Below, piece by piece: positions 25,216 through 32,923 of a stretch of DNA of 39,448 nucleotides (position 1 is its first letter; each line of letters begins with the position of its first letter). A program made the translations under genes and the position numbers. Below the pieces are notes generated by a model. The model did no database searches. It saw nothing but the letters and a program-made list of their open reading frames with translations, and had not been told where the DNA came from. This stretch comes from CAZIMM01 sp964540415 (lineage in GTDB: Bacteria > Bacillota > Clostridia > Oscillospirales > Acutalibacteraceae): the NCBI GenBank assembly GCA_964540415.1, contig CAZIMM010000013.1, positions 1 through 39,448 on the forward strand, written 5' to 3'.

Positions 25216-25238
25216 TTGCAGTTTTATTAAAACTGCAA
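25216..25238. promoter_or_regulatory. Perfect inverted repeat upstream of xylA promoter (candidate regulator site)
   Basis: TTGCAGTTTT (25216-25225) and AAAACTGCAA (25229-25238) are exact 10-base arms separated by ATT. The repeat lies just upstream of the -35 element on the minus strand, a typical place for an activator site. A T-run does not follow it, so it is not a terminator. A second strong hairpin, the end of the nitroreductase transcript, lies further upstream. Confidence 0.65.
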
Positions 25239-25240
25239 AT

Positions 25241-25292
25241 AAAAAACGGCTCATCCTCTCCGGGCAAAAATGCGCGAAGCCGGGATGAGCCG
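25241..25292 (-). terminator. Rho-independent terminator after the nitroreductase gene
   Basis: On the minus strand CGGCTCATCC (25292 to 25283) pairs with GGATGAGCCG (25256 to 25247), a 10-bp stem with a 26-base loop able to fold further. TTTTTTATTT follows at 25246-25237. It ends the Rnf-like operon. Confidence 0.9.
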
Positions 25293-25307
25293 CAAAATTT
25301 ATATTGT

Positions 25308-25847
25308 TCAGCGGATAATTTCAATTCTGTCGTCAAACCTCGGCTTCATTTCAGGAAGAAGCGCCGGATATCCGATTGCCGCGGCAATGAGGAAGCAGAA
25401 GTTTTCGGGAATGTTGAGCTTATTTCTCCACTTTTTGCCGTTTGAGCTGTCCTCAAACAGCGCGCCGATGCTCCCAATGATGCATGTGCCGATTCCCATG
25501 CCCCAAGCGGCAACGCATATGTTTTCAACCATGATTCCGCCGTCGGTCTCCGAGCGGCCGGGGCTGAAAATGAACGCGGTTGTGGGAGCGTTATGGTAAA
25601 ACGGATGAATGTCCCAATTTGTGTATGCCGGGGTGTCGTAACCCACAAGCTCCTTGAAATCACGGTTCATTTCGTCGAGCAGACCGCGGTTCTGAACAAA
25701 GCGCACATAACACGGCTGTGTGTTTCTGCCGCTGGGCGCGCGTTTTGCGGCAAGGGTGAGCAGTTCAAGCTCCCCGTCGGTTATCTGCTCCGGCTTGTAT
25801 TCCCGGACGGTCTGTCTTTCGAGCACGGATTTGACTGTTTCGTTCAT
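25308..25847 (-). CDS. Nitroreductase-family FMN oxidoreductase
   Basis: A 179-residue flavoprotein of the nitroreductase superfamily, which reduces nitro groups, flavins or quinone-like substrates with NAD(P)H. It shows RQTVREYKPEQITD at the N-terminus, the FMN-contact motif RAPSGRNTQP, and the C-terminal FMN loop region GIMVENICVAAWGMGIGTCI. The start is ATG after GGGGAG. It is the last gene of the unit that begins with the Rnf-like rnfD, separated from the small membrane protein gene by 24 bases, and is followed directly by a strong terminator. This placement suggests a link to the membrane module, but the true electron donor and acceptor are unknown. Confidence 0.9.
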   Translation of the reverse strand: MNETVKSVLERQTVREYKPEQITDGELELLTLAAKRAPSGRNTQPCYVRFVQNRGLLDEMNRDFKELVGYDTPAYTNWDIHPFYHNAPTTAFIFSPGRSETDGGIMVENICVAAWGMGIGTCIIGSIGALFEDSSNGKKWRNKLNIPENFCFLIAAAIGYPALLPEMKPRFDDRIEIIR

Positions 25848-25871
25848 TTGACTTTACTCCCCTGTCTCGTT

Positions 25872-26252
25872 TTATTCTCCCTGAGTTGCAGTGTCGCTCA
25901 CGTCCTGAGCGGAAGTCGCCGGAGCCGCCGTTGATGACGTTGCCTGCACGTCCGCCGTTGTCTGCTGTACAGCGGCTGCCGTTGTCTGCTGTACCGCTGT
26001 TGTTGGAGTTTTTGAAATGTGGATTGAAATGTCGGTGAAAAGAAAAGCTGTCAGAAAAACGAGCACAAAAGCGAGGGCGAGCAAAACACGCCTGCGCGTG
26101 CCGCTGGCGGCCAGCTCCCGGGCATAGTTTTCGCTGTGCGTCATTTCACTTGTCTGCGAGCCGGGATAGGTTTTGCGGAAGCTGTAGTAGCTGTGTCTGC
26201 GTTTTTCAACCTCAAGTTGCAGATTGCGCGGTGTTTTGTTGTCATCATCCAT
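25872..26252 (-). CDS. Small single-pass membrane protein with Thr/Ala-rich extracytoplasmic tail
   Basis: A 126-residue protein of no recognised family. The N-terminal 54 residues are charged and cytoplasmic (DDDNKTPRNLQLEVEKRRH), then a single membrane segment (VLLALAFVLVFLTAFLF, about 55-76), then about 50 extracytoplasmic residues rich in Thr, Ala and Gln with two AVQQTTA repeats. It sits where RnfG might be expected, but it has no FMN-binding domain and no flavin-attachment SGAT motif. The ribosome binding site GAGGAGGGGTGA lies just upstream, 16 bases after rnfA. It may help assemble or anchor the complex; that is a guess from position. Confidence 0.7.
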   Translation of the reverse strand: MDDDNKTPRNLQLEVEKRRHSYYSFRKTYPGSQTSEMTHSENYARELAASGTRRRVLLALAFVLVFLTAFLFTDISIHISKTPTTAVQQTTAAAVQQTTADVQATSSTAAPATSAQDVSDTATQGE

Positions 26253-26268
26253 AAAACATCACCCCTCC

Positions 26269-26859
26269 TCAAACAAAGAGCGATGTGCCCGTGAATCCGG
26301 CGAGTGCGAGGGATATCATCGCAACATAGATGAACAGCGCCGGTCTGCCCTTGAAATCCCCGGGTATTTCACTGTTGTCGCTGATTCTGTTCATTCCCGC
26401 CTCAACCATGAGCACAGCGAGAACAAAAGCAAGCCCTGCGCCGATGCCGGAGCCGATGCTTTCCGCGAAGGTGAACGCCGAGCGTCTGTTTATCAGGGGG
26501 ACTGCAAGCACAAGTGTGTTCATTGCCGCCATGCCGATTCGGTGAAGTCTGTCTGCTGCTGATTTTGCAGTGAACGATATAATTCCCGCTGTTGCGAGAT
26601 AAACAACGGCAAGCACCATGCAATAGATTATGACGTGCCACATTGTCGAGAGCGAGCGGATTGCACCGATTGCGTCCAGTCCGCGGCAAATCGCGGCGGT
26701 TGCTGTTGAGAAGAATGTCAGCAAAAAGGCGATGTAGACATAATCGCCCGACTTTGTGGATATCCTCACAACCTCGCTGATGCCGAAGCCGCCGGTGAAC
26801 ACCAGATTCTGAAGCAGCAGCGCATACACCGCCGCAGTCAGCAAGTCAAAAAACCACAT
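26269..26859 (-). CDS. RnfA-like membrane protein lacking the cluster cysteines
   Basis: A 196-residue protein with six hydrophobic segments, the length and C-terminal block (IPGDFKGRPALFIYVAMISL) of RnfA. RnfA/NqrE-type subunits hold two of the four Cys that bind the intramembrane [2Fe-2S] cluster of Rnf/NQR. The first is in LCPFMG, just after the N-terminal NNFVL; here the segment reads QNLVFTGGFGISE. The second is in the NC of LITTNCAVLG; here it reads AAMNTLVLA (residues 111-119). So both ligands appear to be missing. Two other Cys (58, 80) lie elsewhere. The gene follows the rnfE-like gene by 18 bases. Confidence 0.8.
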   Translation of the reverse strand: MWFFDLLTAAVYALLLQNLVFTGGFGISEVVRISTKSGDYVYIAFLLTFFSTATAAICRGLDAIGAIRSLSTMWHVIIYCMVLAVVYLATAGIISFTAKSAADRLHRIGMAAMNTLVLAVPLINRRSAFTFAESIGSGIGAGLAFVLAVLMVEAGMNRISDNSEIPGDFKGRPALFIYVAMISLALAGFTGTSLFV

Positions 26860-26877
26860 ATGTCACACCTCTTCTTC

Positions 26878-27927
26878 TCAACCCTTATCGCTGTCCCCGC
26901 CGCCGATTATGTCATCGAACGAGCGTGCAAACAGCTTTTCCAGTTCATAGTCGCCGATGTTTTCGGTCACTGCGGATGCAGGAGAGTCGGATTGCGGCAC
27001 GGCGGAATCCTCTTCCGGCTCGTTCGCCGCAACAAATATCTCCTCATCGTCAATTTGCGGAATGTCCGGGTCGGGGTCAATCACCGTGTCGGTGTTTTCA
27101 AACAAAGCAAACAGCTCCCTGGAGATTTCGCTGTCAAACACATTCGTTTCCCCGTAATCCTCCGCAGAGTAGTCCTGAAGCACAGCGTCCTCCGATATCT
27201 CGCGCATGCTTCTCTCCGCTGATTCCGCCGCCGAGCTCGCCTGCGCCCTGCGCATTGCGGCAAGCTGCTGCTTTTCCTCCCCCGTCATTGCCTTGGGGGC
27301 TTTTTTGTCGAGATATGTCGGATATCTTTCAGATATCAGCACACGAAGCAGTGCGGACAAAAATCCGAGAATGAGGAAGCCTCCGAACGGAAGCACCAGC
27401 CCGGGCAGCCTGAAGCCGTTCCAAAGCGTCACTCCCGCAAAGCTCGCGCTGACGAGCACCTCTCTGATTCCGCCGACAAGCATCGTCACCGCCGAATAGC
27501 CCGCCGCCGCCGTAAGCGCGTCACGCAGGCATTCCGGAACATTGAGCTTGACGGCATAGCGTTCGCAGCGCATAACAACAAGCGAGTTCACCGCCATGAG
27601 CGGCAAATACATCCCGACTCCCGCCGCAAGCGATGAGTTAAGCCTCTGAGTGAGCAGCATAACGGGTGTGACGACTGCTGCTCCGATTATGATGTAAAGC
27701 CCGATTCTCACCCAGCGCGGAACTTTTTTCAACGCGACGCAGGCAAGAAGCTCCGTTATCACGAGAACACACACGAGCGTCAGCGACATGAGCGCCGCAG
27801 AACGAACCGATGTTGCAATTGCAACAATCGGGCAGAGACCCGCCATCTGGGCGAGCACGGGGTTGAATATTACGGCATTCCTGACGAAATAACCGGGAAC
27901 AGCCAGTTTACGTCCCGCTTTCGGCAC
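26878..27927 (-). CDS. RnfE-like membrane protein with long acidic cytoplasmic tail
   Basis: A 349-residue protein. Its first about 200 residues resemble RnfE: FNPVLAQMAGLCPIVAIATS with the cluster Cys (32), then six membrane segments. The second family cysteine, in the motif LIVTNCIVVG, is replaced: here MAVNSLVVMRCERYA, with Ser 115 in the aligned position and a Cys at 121 outside it. The last about 147 residues (from about 203) form a hydrophilic, acidic tail (EDYGETNVFDSE, DPDPDIPQIDDEE) not found in ordinary RnfE. The start is GTG at 27927 after GGAGG, overlapping the end of the RnfD-like gene by 20 bases. Confidence 0.8.
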   Translation of the reverse strand: MPKAGRKLAVPGYFVRNAVIFNPVLAQMAGLCPIVAIATSVRSAALMSLTLVCVLVITELLACVALKKVPRWVRIGLYIIIGAAVVTPVMLLTQRLNSSLAAGVGMYLPLMAVNSLVVMRCERYAVKLNVPECLRDALTAAAGYSAVTMLVGGIREVLVSASFAGVTLWNGFRLPGLVLPFGGFLILGFLSALLRVLISERYPTYLDKKAPKAMTGEEKQQLAAMRRAQASSAAESAERSMREISEDAVLQDYSAEDYGETNVFDSEISRELFALFENTDTVIDPDPDIPQIDDEEIFVAANEPEEDSAVPQSDSPASAVTENIGDYELEKLFARSFDDIIGGGDSDKG

Positions 27928-28984
27928 TGACAGTCACCTCCCCGCCCTTGTTTTTTGTTTTAACCTTGGATTTAATATAAACACCGAGTCTGTCAATATA
28001 CTTGTCCGCCACAGGCCAGAAGGCATTGATAATCAGCACGGCAAAGCATGTCGGCTCCTCAAACTCACCGAAATAGCGCATCATCATGCAGATGAAGCCT
28101 CCGCAGAAACCGCAGAGGAAGCGACTGAAGATTCCGGGCGGCAGGGTTGCGGGGTCTGTGATGAGAAAGACCGAGGCATAGAAAATATAGCCTGCCGAAA
28201 GCTCAAGGACGAGGGAAGTGAGATGATAACCCGCTCCCGCGCCGACGGAAATTGTGCTGAGCAGCTCACGCAGAATCCTCGGAAAGAGCAGAGCAACCAG
28301 CGCACTGCTCAAAATAAAGCCTGCACTTGCAACAAACAGGCGCGGTCTGCGTATGATAAGGTATATCATACATCCGAACAGGAGCAGGATGCACGTTACG
28401 CCCATTGCCCCGGGTATGTTCCCCGAGAGCACGTCGAAAACGCTGATTATGTTCAGTTTGAGAGTGCTGCCCTGCATGAGCATTGACGAGAGCGACTGCC
28501 CCTGCTCATAGCCCTGCGTCGCATAGGCGGACACCGTGCCGCCGTTTGACGCAATTGCCGGATATGCAAAAACGAGAGACGGAAAACAGATGGTTAAGAA
28601 CGCCATACCCGCGGCAACAGGCGAAAACGGAACGTGAGAGGTGCCTCCGAAAGGGTACTTCACAGCGAAAATCGCAACGGCAACACCGGGTATCGGCAGC
28701 CAAAGCGGGGATGAGGCGGGGAGCATGAGGGTCAGTGCAGCGCCGATAAAAACAGCGTTAAGGTCACCGAGGGTCTGCTTTTCAAGCTTGAGCTTGCAAA
28801 CAATGAGCTCAAACACCACCGCCGAAATTATTCCCACAAAAAGGAGTTTGAACACGCGTGTGCCGTAATAGTACCACGCCACCGCAACCGGTACGGCAAG
28901 CATAATCAGAAAGTCGCCCCAAAGCGACCTGAGTGCCTTTTCGTTGCCGGGAGCACTGTCTGCTTTTGCACTGTTGACGGACAT
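27908..28984 (-). CDS. RnfD-like membrane protein
   Basis: A 358-residue multi-pass protein related to RnfD/NqrB-type subunits, which carry a covalent FMN in Rnf and NQR. Retained family features include HVPFSPVAAGMAFL (normally with NPA), MLMQGSTLKLN (Thr 174 in the position of the FMN-bearing Thr of the SGATPL motif), SGNIPGAMGVTC and LITDPATLPPGIFSRFL. The first ATG with a reasonable site is at 28984 (AAGG six bases upstream); a longer frame to 29002 is open. It is the first gene of the Rnf-like unit and is divergent from mecA. No convincing promoter is seen, although the region between the two genes is only 95 bases. Confidence 0.82.
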   Translation of the reverse strand: MSVNSAKADSAPGNEKALRSLWGDFLIMLAVPVAVAWYYYGTRVFKLLFVGIISAVVFELIVCKLKLEKQTLGDLNAVFIGAALTLMLPASSPLWLPIPGVAVAIFAVKYPFGGTSHVPFSPVAAGMAFLTICFPSLVFAYPAIASNGGTVSAYATQGYEQGQSLSSMLMQGSTLKLNIISVFDVLSGNIPGAMGVTCILLLFGCMIYLIIRRPRLFVASAGFILSSALVALLFPRILRELLSTISVGAGAGYHLTSLVLELSAGYIFYASVFLITDPATLPPGIFSRFLCGFCGGFICMMMRYFGEFEEPTCFAVLIINAFWPVADKYIDRLGVYIKSKVKTKNKGGEVTVSAESGT

Positions 28985-29012
28985 ATTCAACCTTCTTACC
29001 ATAATTTATTCA

Positions 29013-29041
29013 TTGCGGAAAACAGTAAACAGAGATATCAT
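29013..29041 (+). promoter_or_regulatory. Possible mecA promoter
   Basis: TTGCGG (29013-29018) and TATCAT (29036-29041) are 17 bases apart on the plus strand, about 40 bases before the mecA start. The -35 matches only three of six positions, so this is a weak call. Confidence 0.4.
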
Positions 29042-29079
29042 TATTATTGACCCATATTACCGAACAGGAGTGAATTATC

Positions 29080-29658
29080 TTGAACATTGAGGGGTTGACC
29101 GAGGGCGCCATAATTGTTGAGCTGACTCCGGACGATATGCGCGAGCTGAACATAACGTATGAGGAAATGGATTATTCCAACATCGAAACGCGCCGTGTCA
29201 TCTGGACAATTCTCGCACGCGCTCGCAAAAGCCTCGGTGAGGATATAGATGCCACGGGCACAATGACCGTTGAAGCGCTTCCGCAAAAAGCGGGAGGCTG
29301 TCTGCTGTTTTTCAGCACAAAGGCAAGGGATTCAACGGTTATCCGTCCCGGCAGGCGCTTTTTGATGAAACGGAGCTCGCATCAGGCGGTGTACACTTTT
29401 GCGACACTTGAAAACGTTTACCGTGCCGCCGCAAGACTTGTTCACGAGGAGAGCACCGTGCTCGAAAGCGAGTTGTATGCAAAGGGTTCCTTCTACCGCC
29501 TCATTCTCACCTGCTGTGACACTGCATCGGTGAGAGACATTTTGTGCGAATACGCGCGTTCGGGAGCAGAGAATGATTTGCTTTGTGCCCACACACGCGA
29601 GCAGTGGCGCTGCCTTGTGAAGGAAAATGCGCTGAAGCTTTTACTTGCCGAACATTAA
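29080..29658 (+). CDS. mecA: MecA-like adaptor protein
   Basis: A 192-residue protein with the MecA layout: an N-terminal part resembling the substrate-binding domain (VELTPDDMRELNITYEEM), a charged linker, and a C-terminal ClpC-binding domain. Clear MecA-like elements are TRRVIWTILARARKSLG, FFSTKARDS and YTFATLENVYRAAARL. MecA delivers substrates such as ComK to the ClpCP protease in Bacillus and controls competence and other processes. The start is TTG with AGGAG about ten bases upstream. It diverges from the Rnf-like unit and its end overlaps oadB tail to tail. Confidence 0.82.
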   Translation: MNIEGLTEGAIIVELTPDDMRELNITYEEMDYSNIETRRVIWTILARARKSLGEDIDATGTMTVEALPQKAGGCLLFFSTKARDSTVIRPGRRFLMKRSSHQAVYTFATLENVYRAAARLVHEESTVLESELYAKGSFYRLILTCCDTASVRDILCEYARSGAENDLLCAHTREQWRCLVKENALKLLLAEH

Positions 29659-30786
29659 CAGCATGAAGCCCGCCGCAACGGCCGAACCGATAACTCCTGC
29701 GACGTTCGGACCCATTGCGTGCATGAGCAAAAAGTTTGTGGGGTTCGCGCGGCGTCCTTCGTTCTGAGCGACTCTTGCCGCCATGGGCACCGCGGAAACT
29801 CCCGCAGCACCGATCAAAGGATTGATTTTACCCTTTGTGACAACATACATAAGCTTGCCGAACAGCACTCCGCCGGCTGTTGAAAACGAAAAAGCAACAA
29901 GCCCGATTACAATTACCAGCAGGGTTTTTCCCTGCAAAAACGCATCGCCGCTCGCCGTTGCACCAACGGTGAGCCCGAGCATGATTGTCACTATATTGGT
30001 CAGCGCGTTCTGAGCCGTGTCGCTCAGGCGCTCAACCACTCCGCTTTCGCGGAACAGGTTTCCGAGCATGAACATGCCGATGAGAGGTGCAACGCTCGGA
30101 AGCAAAAACACGCAGATAACAGTAACCGCAATCGGAAAAATAACTTTTTCCGCGCGGCTGACCTTGCGCAGCTGCTCCATTTTGACCTCGCGCTCCTTCT
30201 TCGTTGTGAGGGCGCGCATTATGGGAGGCTGAATGATGGGTATCAGTGCCATATATGAATATGCCGCTACGGCTATGGGAGCAAGCATATGCTCCGCCAG
30301 ACGGCTTGCGGTAAAAATCGCCGTGGGTCCGTCCGCACCGCCGATGATGCTGATTGCAGCCGCCTCTGATGGCGTGAAGCCGAGCAGAAGCGAAAGCAGA
30401 AAAGCAGCATAAATACCGAACTGCGCGGCGGCGCCGAGCAGCAGGCTCGACGGGTTTGCAAGCACCGGCGCAAAATCCGTCATTGCTCCGACTCCCATGA
30501 AAATCAGGCACGGGAATATGCTGCTCTTGACGCCCATGTAAATGATGTGCAGTATTCCGGCCTTGTACCACGGGTCGCCTTCTGCCGCCTGAGCCATAAG
30601 CCCGGCCTCGGGAAGATTGGCAAGCAAAATTCCGAAGGCAATCGGCAGCAAAAGCAGCGGTTCAAATTTTTTGACTATCGCAAGGGCAAGCAGGCCGAAC
30701 GCCACAAGCAGCATTGCACCCTCACGCCAGGTGAGGGCAATCAGCCCGGAGCTTTCCCACATACCCTTTAAAACTTCAATTATCAT
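29641..30786 (-). CDS. oadB: Sodium-pumping oxaloacetate decarboxylase subunit beta
   Basis: A 381-residue membrane protein, the subunit that decarboxylates carboxybiotin and pumps Na+ outward. Key motifs: GGADGPTAIFTASRLAEHML with the conserved Asp, MGPNVAGVIGSAVAAGF at the C-terminus, and NFLLMHAMGP. The start is ATG at 30786 with GAGGG upstream; the frame to 30810 is not used. It lies ten bases after the biotin carrier gene. Its stop overlaps that of mecA by 18 bases. Confidence 0.93.
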   Translation of the reverse strand: MIIEVLKGMWESSGLIALTWREGAMLLVAFGLLALAIVKKFEPLLLLPIAFGILLANLPEAGLMAQAAEGDPWYKAGILHIIYMGVKSSIFPCLIFMGVGAMTDFAPVLANPSSLLLGAAAQFGIYAAFLLSLLLGFTPSEAAAISIIGGADGPTAIFTASRLAEHMLAPIAVAAYSYMALIPIIQPPIMRALTTKKEREVKMEQLRKVSRAEKVIFPIAVTVICVFLLPSVAPLIGMFMLGNLFRESGVVERLSDTAQNALTNIVTIMLGLTVGATASGDAFLQGKTLLVIVIGLVAFSFSTAGGVLFGKLMYVVTKGKINPLIGAAGVSAVPMAARVAQNEGRRANPTNFLLMHAMGPNVAGVIGSAVAAGFMLLMFGK

Positions 30787-30796
30787 ATCGTCGCCC

Positions 30797-31174
30797 TCAC
30801 AGGACAGCAAGCACGTCGTCGGTGTTCACGGTTGAACCTTTAACCACCGTAATCTGCTTGACAACTCCGTCGCACGGGGCGACGATTTCGTTTTCCATCT
30901 TCATTGCTTCAAGAATCAAAAGCACATCTCCTGCCCTGACGCTCTGTCCGGGAGCTGCCTTAACATCGAGAATGCTTCCCGGCATCGGTGAGAGCACGCG
31001 TGTGCCCTTAGCAGGTGCTGCGTTTGCGGCAGGCGCGGCGGCTGCCGGCTGAGCTGCAGGTGCTGCCGGGACGGGCGCGCTCGGTGCATCGGTTGTTACC
31101 GCGGTGATCACAGCCTCGGTCTCATTGACCTCAACCTCATATTTTTTTCCGTTCAACGCTACAATATATTTCAT
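30797..31174 (-). CDS. Biotin carboxyl carrier subunit of the decarboxylase
   Basis: A 125-residue biotin carrier: a short N-terminal beta part, a Pro/Ala-rich flexible linker (about residues 30-58), and a biotinyl domain with GSILDVKAAPGQSVRAGDVL and EAMKMENEIVAP, in which Lys of MKM is the biotinylated residue. In many oxaloacetate decarboxylases this domain is fused to OadA; here it stands alone, as GcdC and MmdC do in related enzymes. Its ATG overlaps the stop of the G-like gene. Biotin ligase must act on it. Confidence 0.93.
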   Translation of the reverse strand: MKYIVALNGKKYEVEVNETEAVITAVTTDAPSAPVPAAPAAQPAAAAPAANAAPAKGTRVLSPMPGSILDVKAAPGQSVRAGDVLLILEAMKMENEIVAPCDGVVKQITVVKGSTVNTDDVLAVL

Positions 31175-31530
31175 TGCAATTCACCCGCTTTCGTTGATTC
31201 AACCTCGCGTATGCTCACAAATTCAAGCCTGTTCAGCGGTATTCCGCTCTGATGGCTGACAACAGCCATAATCACGGCCGCAGTCGGCTCGTCAACGTTT
31301 TCGAGCATAAGCGTTCCCTGAGACATATTGCTCGGCAGTCCTGCCGGCTGTAAGTCGGGAATCTGAGCGGCGGGTCTGCTTTTTGTCAGCCGGTTTTCAA
31401 AAAAACGGACTGCCTTTGAAAGCAGCAGCACCATCACCGCGATGAAAGCAAGTTCCAAAAGAACCACAAGGAAACCGGTTCCCGCGATTCCGAGAGCTTG
31501 CCCGAAGGAAATATCCTGCCCGGCAAACAT
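31171..31530 (-). CDS. oadG: OadG-like gamma subunit
   Basis: A 119-residue protein with one membrane segment (ALGIAGTGFLVVLLELAFIAV) near the N-terminus and a cytoplasmic C-terminal part with VDEPTAAVIMAVVSHQSGIP. The gamma subunit links the soluble carboxyltransferase to the membrane beta subunit. The Zn-binding His tail described in Klebsiella is not seen, and the sequence match is mostly by size, topology and place. ATG at 31530 follows GGAGGG and lies one base after the oadA stop; it ends with ATGA overlap with the biotin carrier. Confidence 0.78.
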   Translation of the reverse strand: MFAGQDISFGQALGIAGTGFLVVLLELAFIAVMVLLLSKAVRFFENRLTKSRPAAQIPDLQPAGLPSNMSQGTLMLENVDEPTAAVIMAVVSHQSGIPLNRLEFVSIREVESTKAGELQ

Positions 31531-31531
31531 A

Positions 31532-32923
31532 TCAGTCACCCTCCCCGACAACACGCGTCACTTTGTAAGTGAAAGTGTTTTTCTTTTTCTCCTCGCGTTT
31601 TTCAAAGAATGCAAGCGCCTGCTGCGGAAAAGCGATGTAGGACAAAACGTCCTCGTCGCATTGTGCCTTATCTCCGAGTTCGTTCCTGGCTTTTTCGATT
31701 CCCGGCTCAAGCATATCCGCAAAGCGGCAGGTGAGCGGCTTTTCGCCCGCGAGAATCTTTTCTGAAAGCTCCGGGTCAATTTTGCCCGGAGGCGTACCGT
31801 ATTCTCCGCGTATATAGTTGCGGATTTCCTTTGAAACGTTTTTGTATTTTTCACCGCTGAGCACGTTTGCCGTCGCCTGCACGCCGACCATCTGGCTCAT
31901 CGGCGTCACCAGCGGCGGATAGCCGAGCTGTGCGCGCACTCTCGGAGTTTCTTCAAGCACCTCGTTAAGCTTGTCCAGCTTGTTCTGCGCCGTGAGCTGA
32001 GCGACAAGATTTGAAAGCATGCCGCCCGGAATCTGATAAGCCAGGGCGTCCGTATCGGTGGACATGACAACAGGGTTGAGCAAACCGTTCTTCAGGCACT
32101 GCTCTCTGTATGCTTTGAAATGCGCGTTGATTTTTGAAAGCGCTTCCTCGTTGAGCGCAACATCAAAGCCCTGCGTGCGGAGGGCATAGGCCATGGTTTC
32201 CGTCGGAGGCTGAGAGGTGCCGCCCGAGAAAGATGAAATTGCGGTGTCGATGATATCCGCGCCGGCCTCAACCGCCTTCTGAAGCGTGAGCGCTCCCAGC
32301 CCGGTTGTGCAGTGCGTGTGCACGGAAACGGGAAGACCAACCTCCGACTTAAGCACTTTTACAAGCTCAAAGGCCTGCTGCGGAGACATAATTCCCGCCA
32401 TATCCTTTATGCAGATTGTCTGCACTCCGAGGTTTTTCATTCCCTGCGCGGTTTTTACATAGCTTTCAAGGGTGTGAATCGGGCTGATTGTAAAGCAGAT
32501 TGTGCCCGAAGCAATCGCACCGTTTTTGAGTGTTTCGTCAATCGCGGTCTCGACATTCCGGATGTCGTTGAGCGCGTCAAAAATCCGCACGATGTCAATG
32601 CCGTTTTCGATGCTCATTTTAACGAACAAACGGACAACATCATCCGGATAATGCTTGTATCCCAGCAAATTCTGCCCGCGAAGGAGCATTTGCAGCTTTG
32701 TGTCCGGACAGGCGGCGCGGATTTTGCGCAGTCTCTCCCAGGGGTCCTCATCGAGATAGCGCAGGCAGGAGTCAAAGGTTGCTCCGCCCCAGCACTCGAG
32801 GGAATAGTAGCCTGCTCGGTTCAGGTCTTTCAGGGCAGGTTCGAAAGCCTCAAAGGGCATCCTTGTTGCAATGAGCGATTGGTTTGCGTCGCGCAGAATT
32901 GTTTCTGTAAAATTTACTTTCAT
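31532..32923 (-). CDS. oadA: Oxaloacetate decarboxylase carboxyltransferase subunit alpha
   Basis: A 463-residue biotin-dependent carboxyltransferase without a biotin domain. The TIM barrel motifs are ETILRDANQSLIATR (metal Asp), LECWGGATFDSCLRYL, CIKDMAGIM with the CO2-binding Lys, VSVHTHCTTGLGAL with two metal His, SSFSGGTSQPPTET and LGYPPLVTPMSQMVG. The carboxyl donor is oxaloacetate by family. The start is the ATG at 32923 (MKVNFTETIL); the frame extends upstream to 33052, but those codons show no similarity and a poor site. It is the first gene of the oad unit. Confidence 0.93.
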   Translation of the reverse strand: MKVNFTETILRDANQSLIATRMPFEAFEPALKDLNRAGYYSLECWGGATFDSCLRYLDEDPWERLRKIRAACPDTKLQMLLRGQNLLGYKHYPDDVVRLFVKMSIENGIDIVRIFDALNDIRNVETAIDETLKNGAIASGTICFTISPIHTLESYVKTAQGMKNLGVQTICIKDMAGIMSPQQAFELVKVLKSEVGLPVSVHTHCTTGLGALTLQKAVEAGADIIDTAISSFSGGTSQPPTETMAYALRTQGFDVALNEEALSKINAHFKAYREQCLKNGLLNPVVMSTDTDALAYQIPGGMLSNLVAQLTAQNKLDKLNEVLEETPRVRAQLGYPPLVTPMSQMVGVQATANVLSGEKYKNVSKEIRNYIRGEYGTPPGKIDPELSEKILAGEKPLTCRFADMLEPGIEKARNELGDKAQCDEDVLSYIAFPQQALAFFEKREEKKKNTFTYKVTRVVGEGD

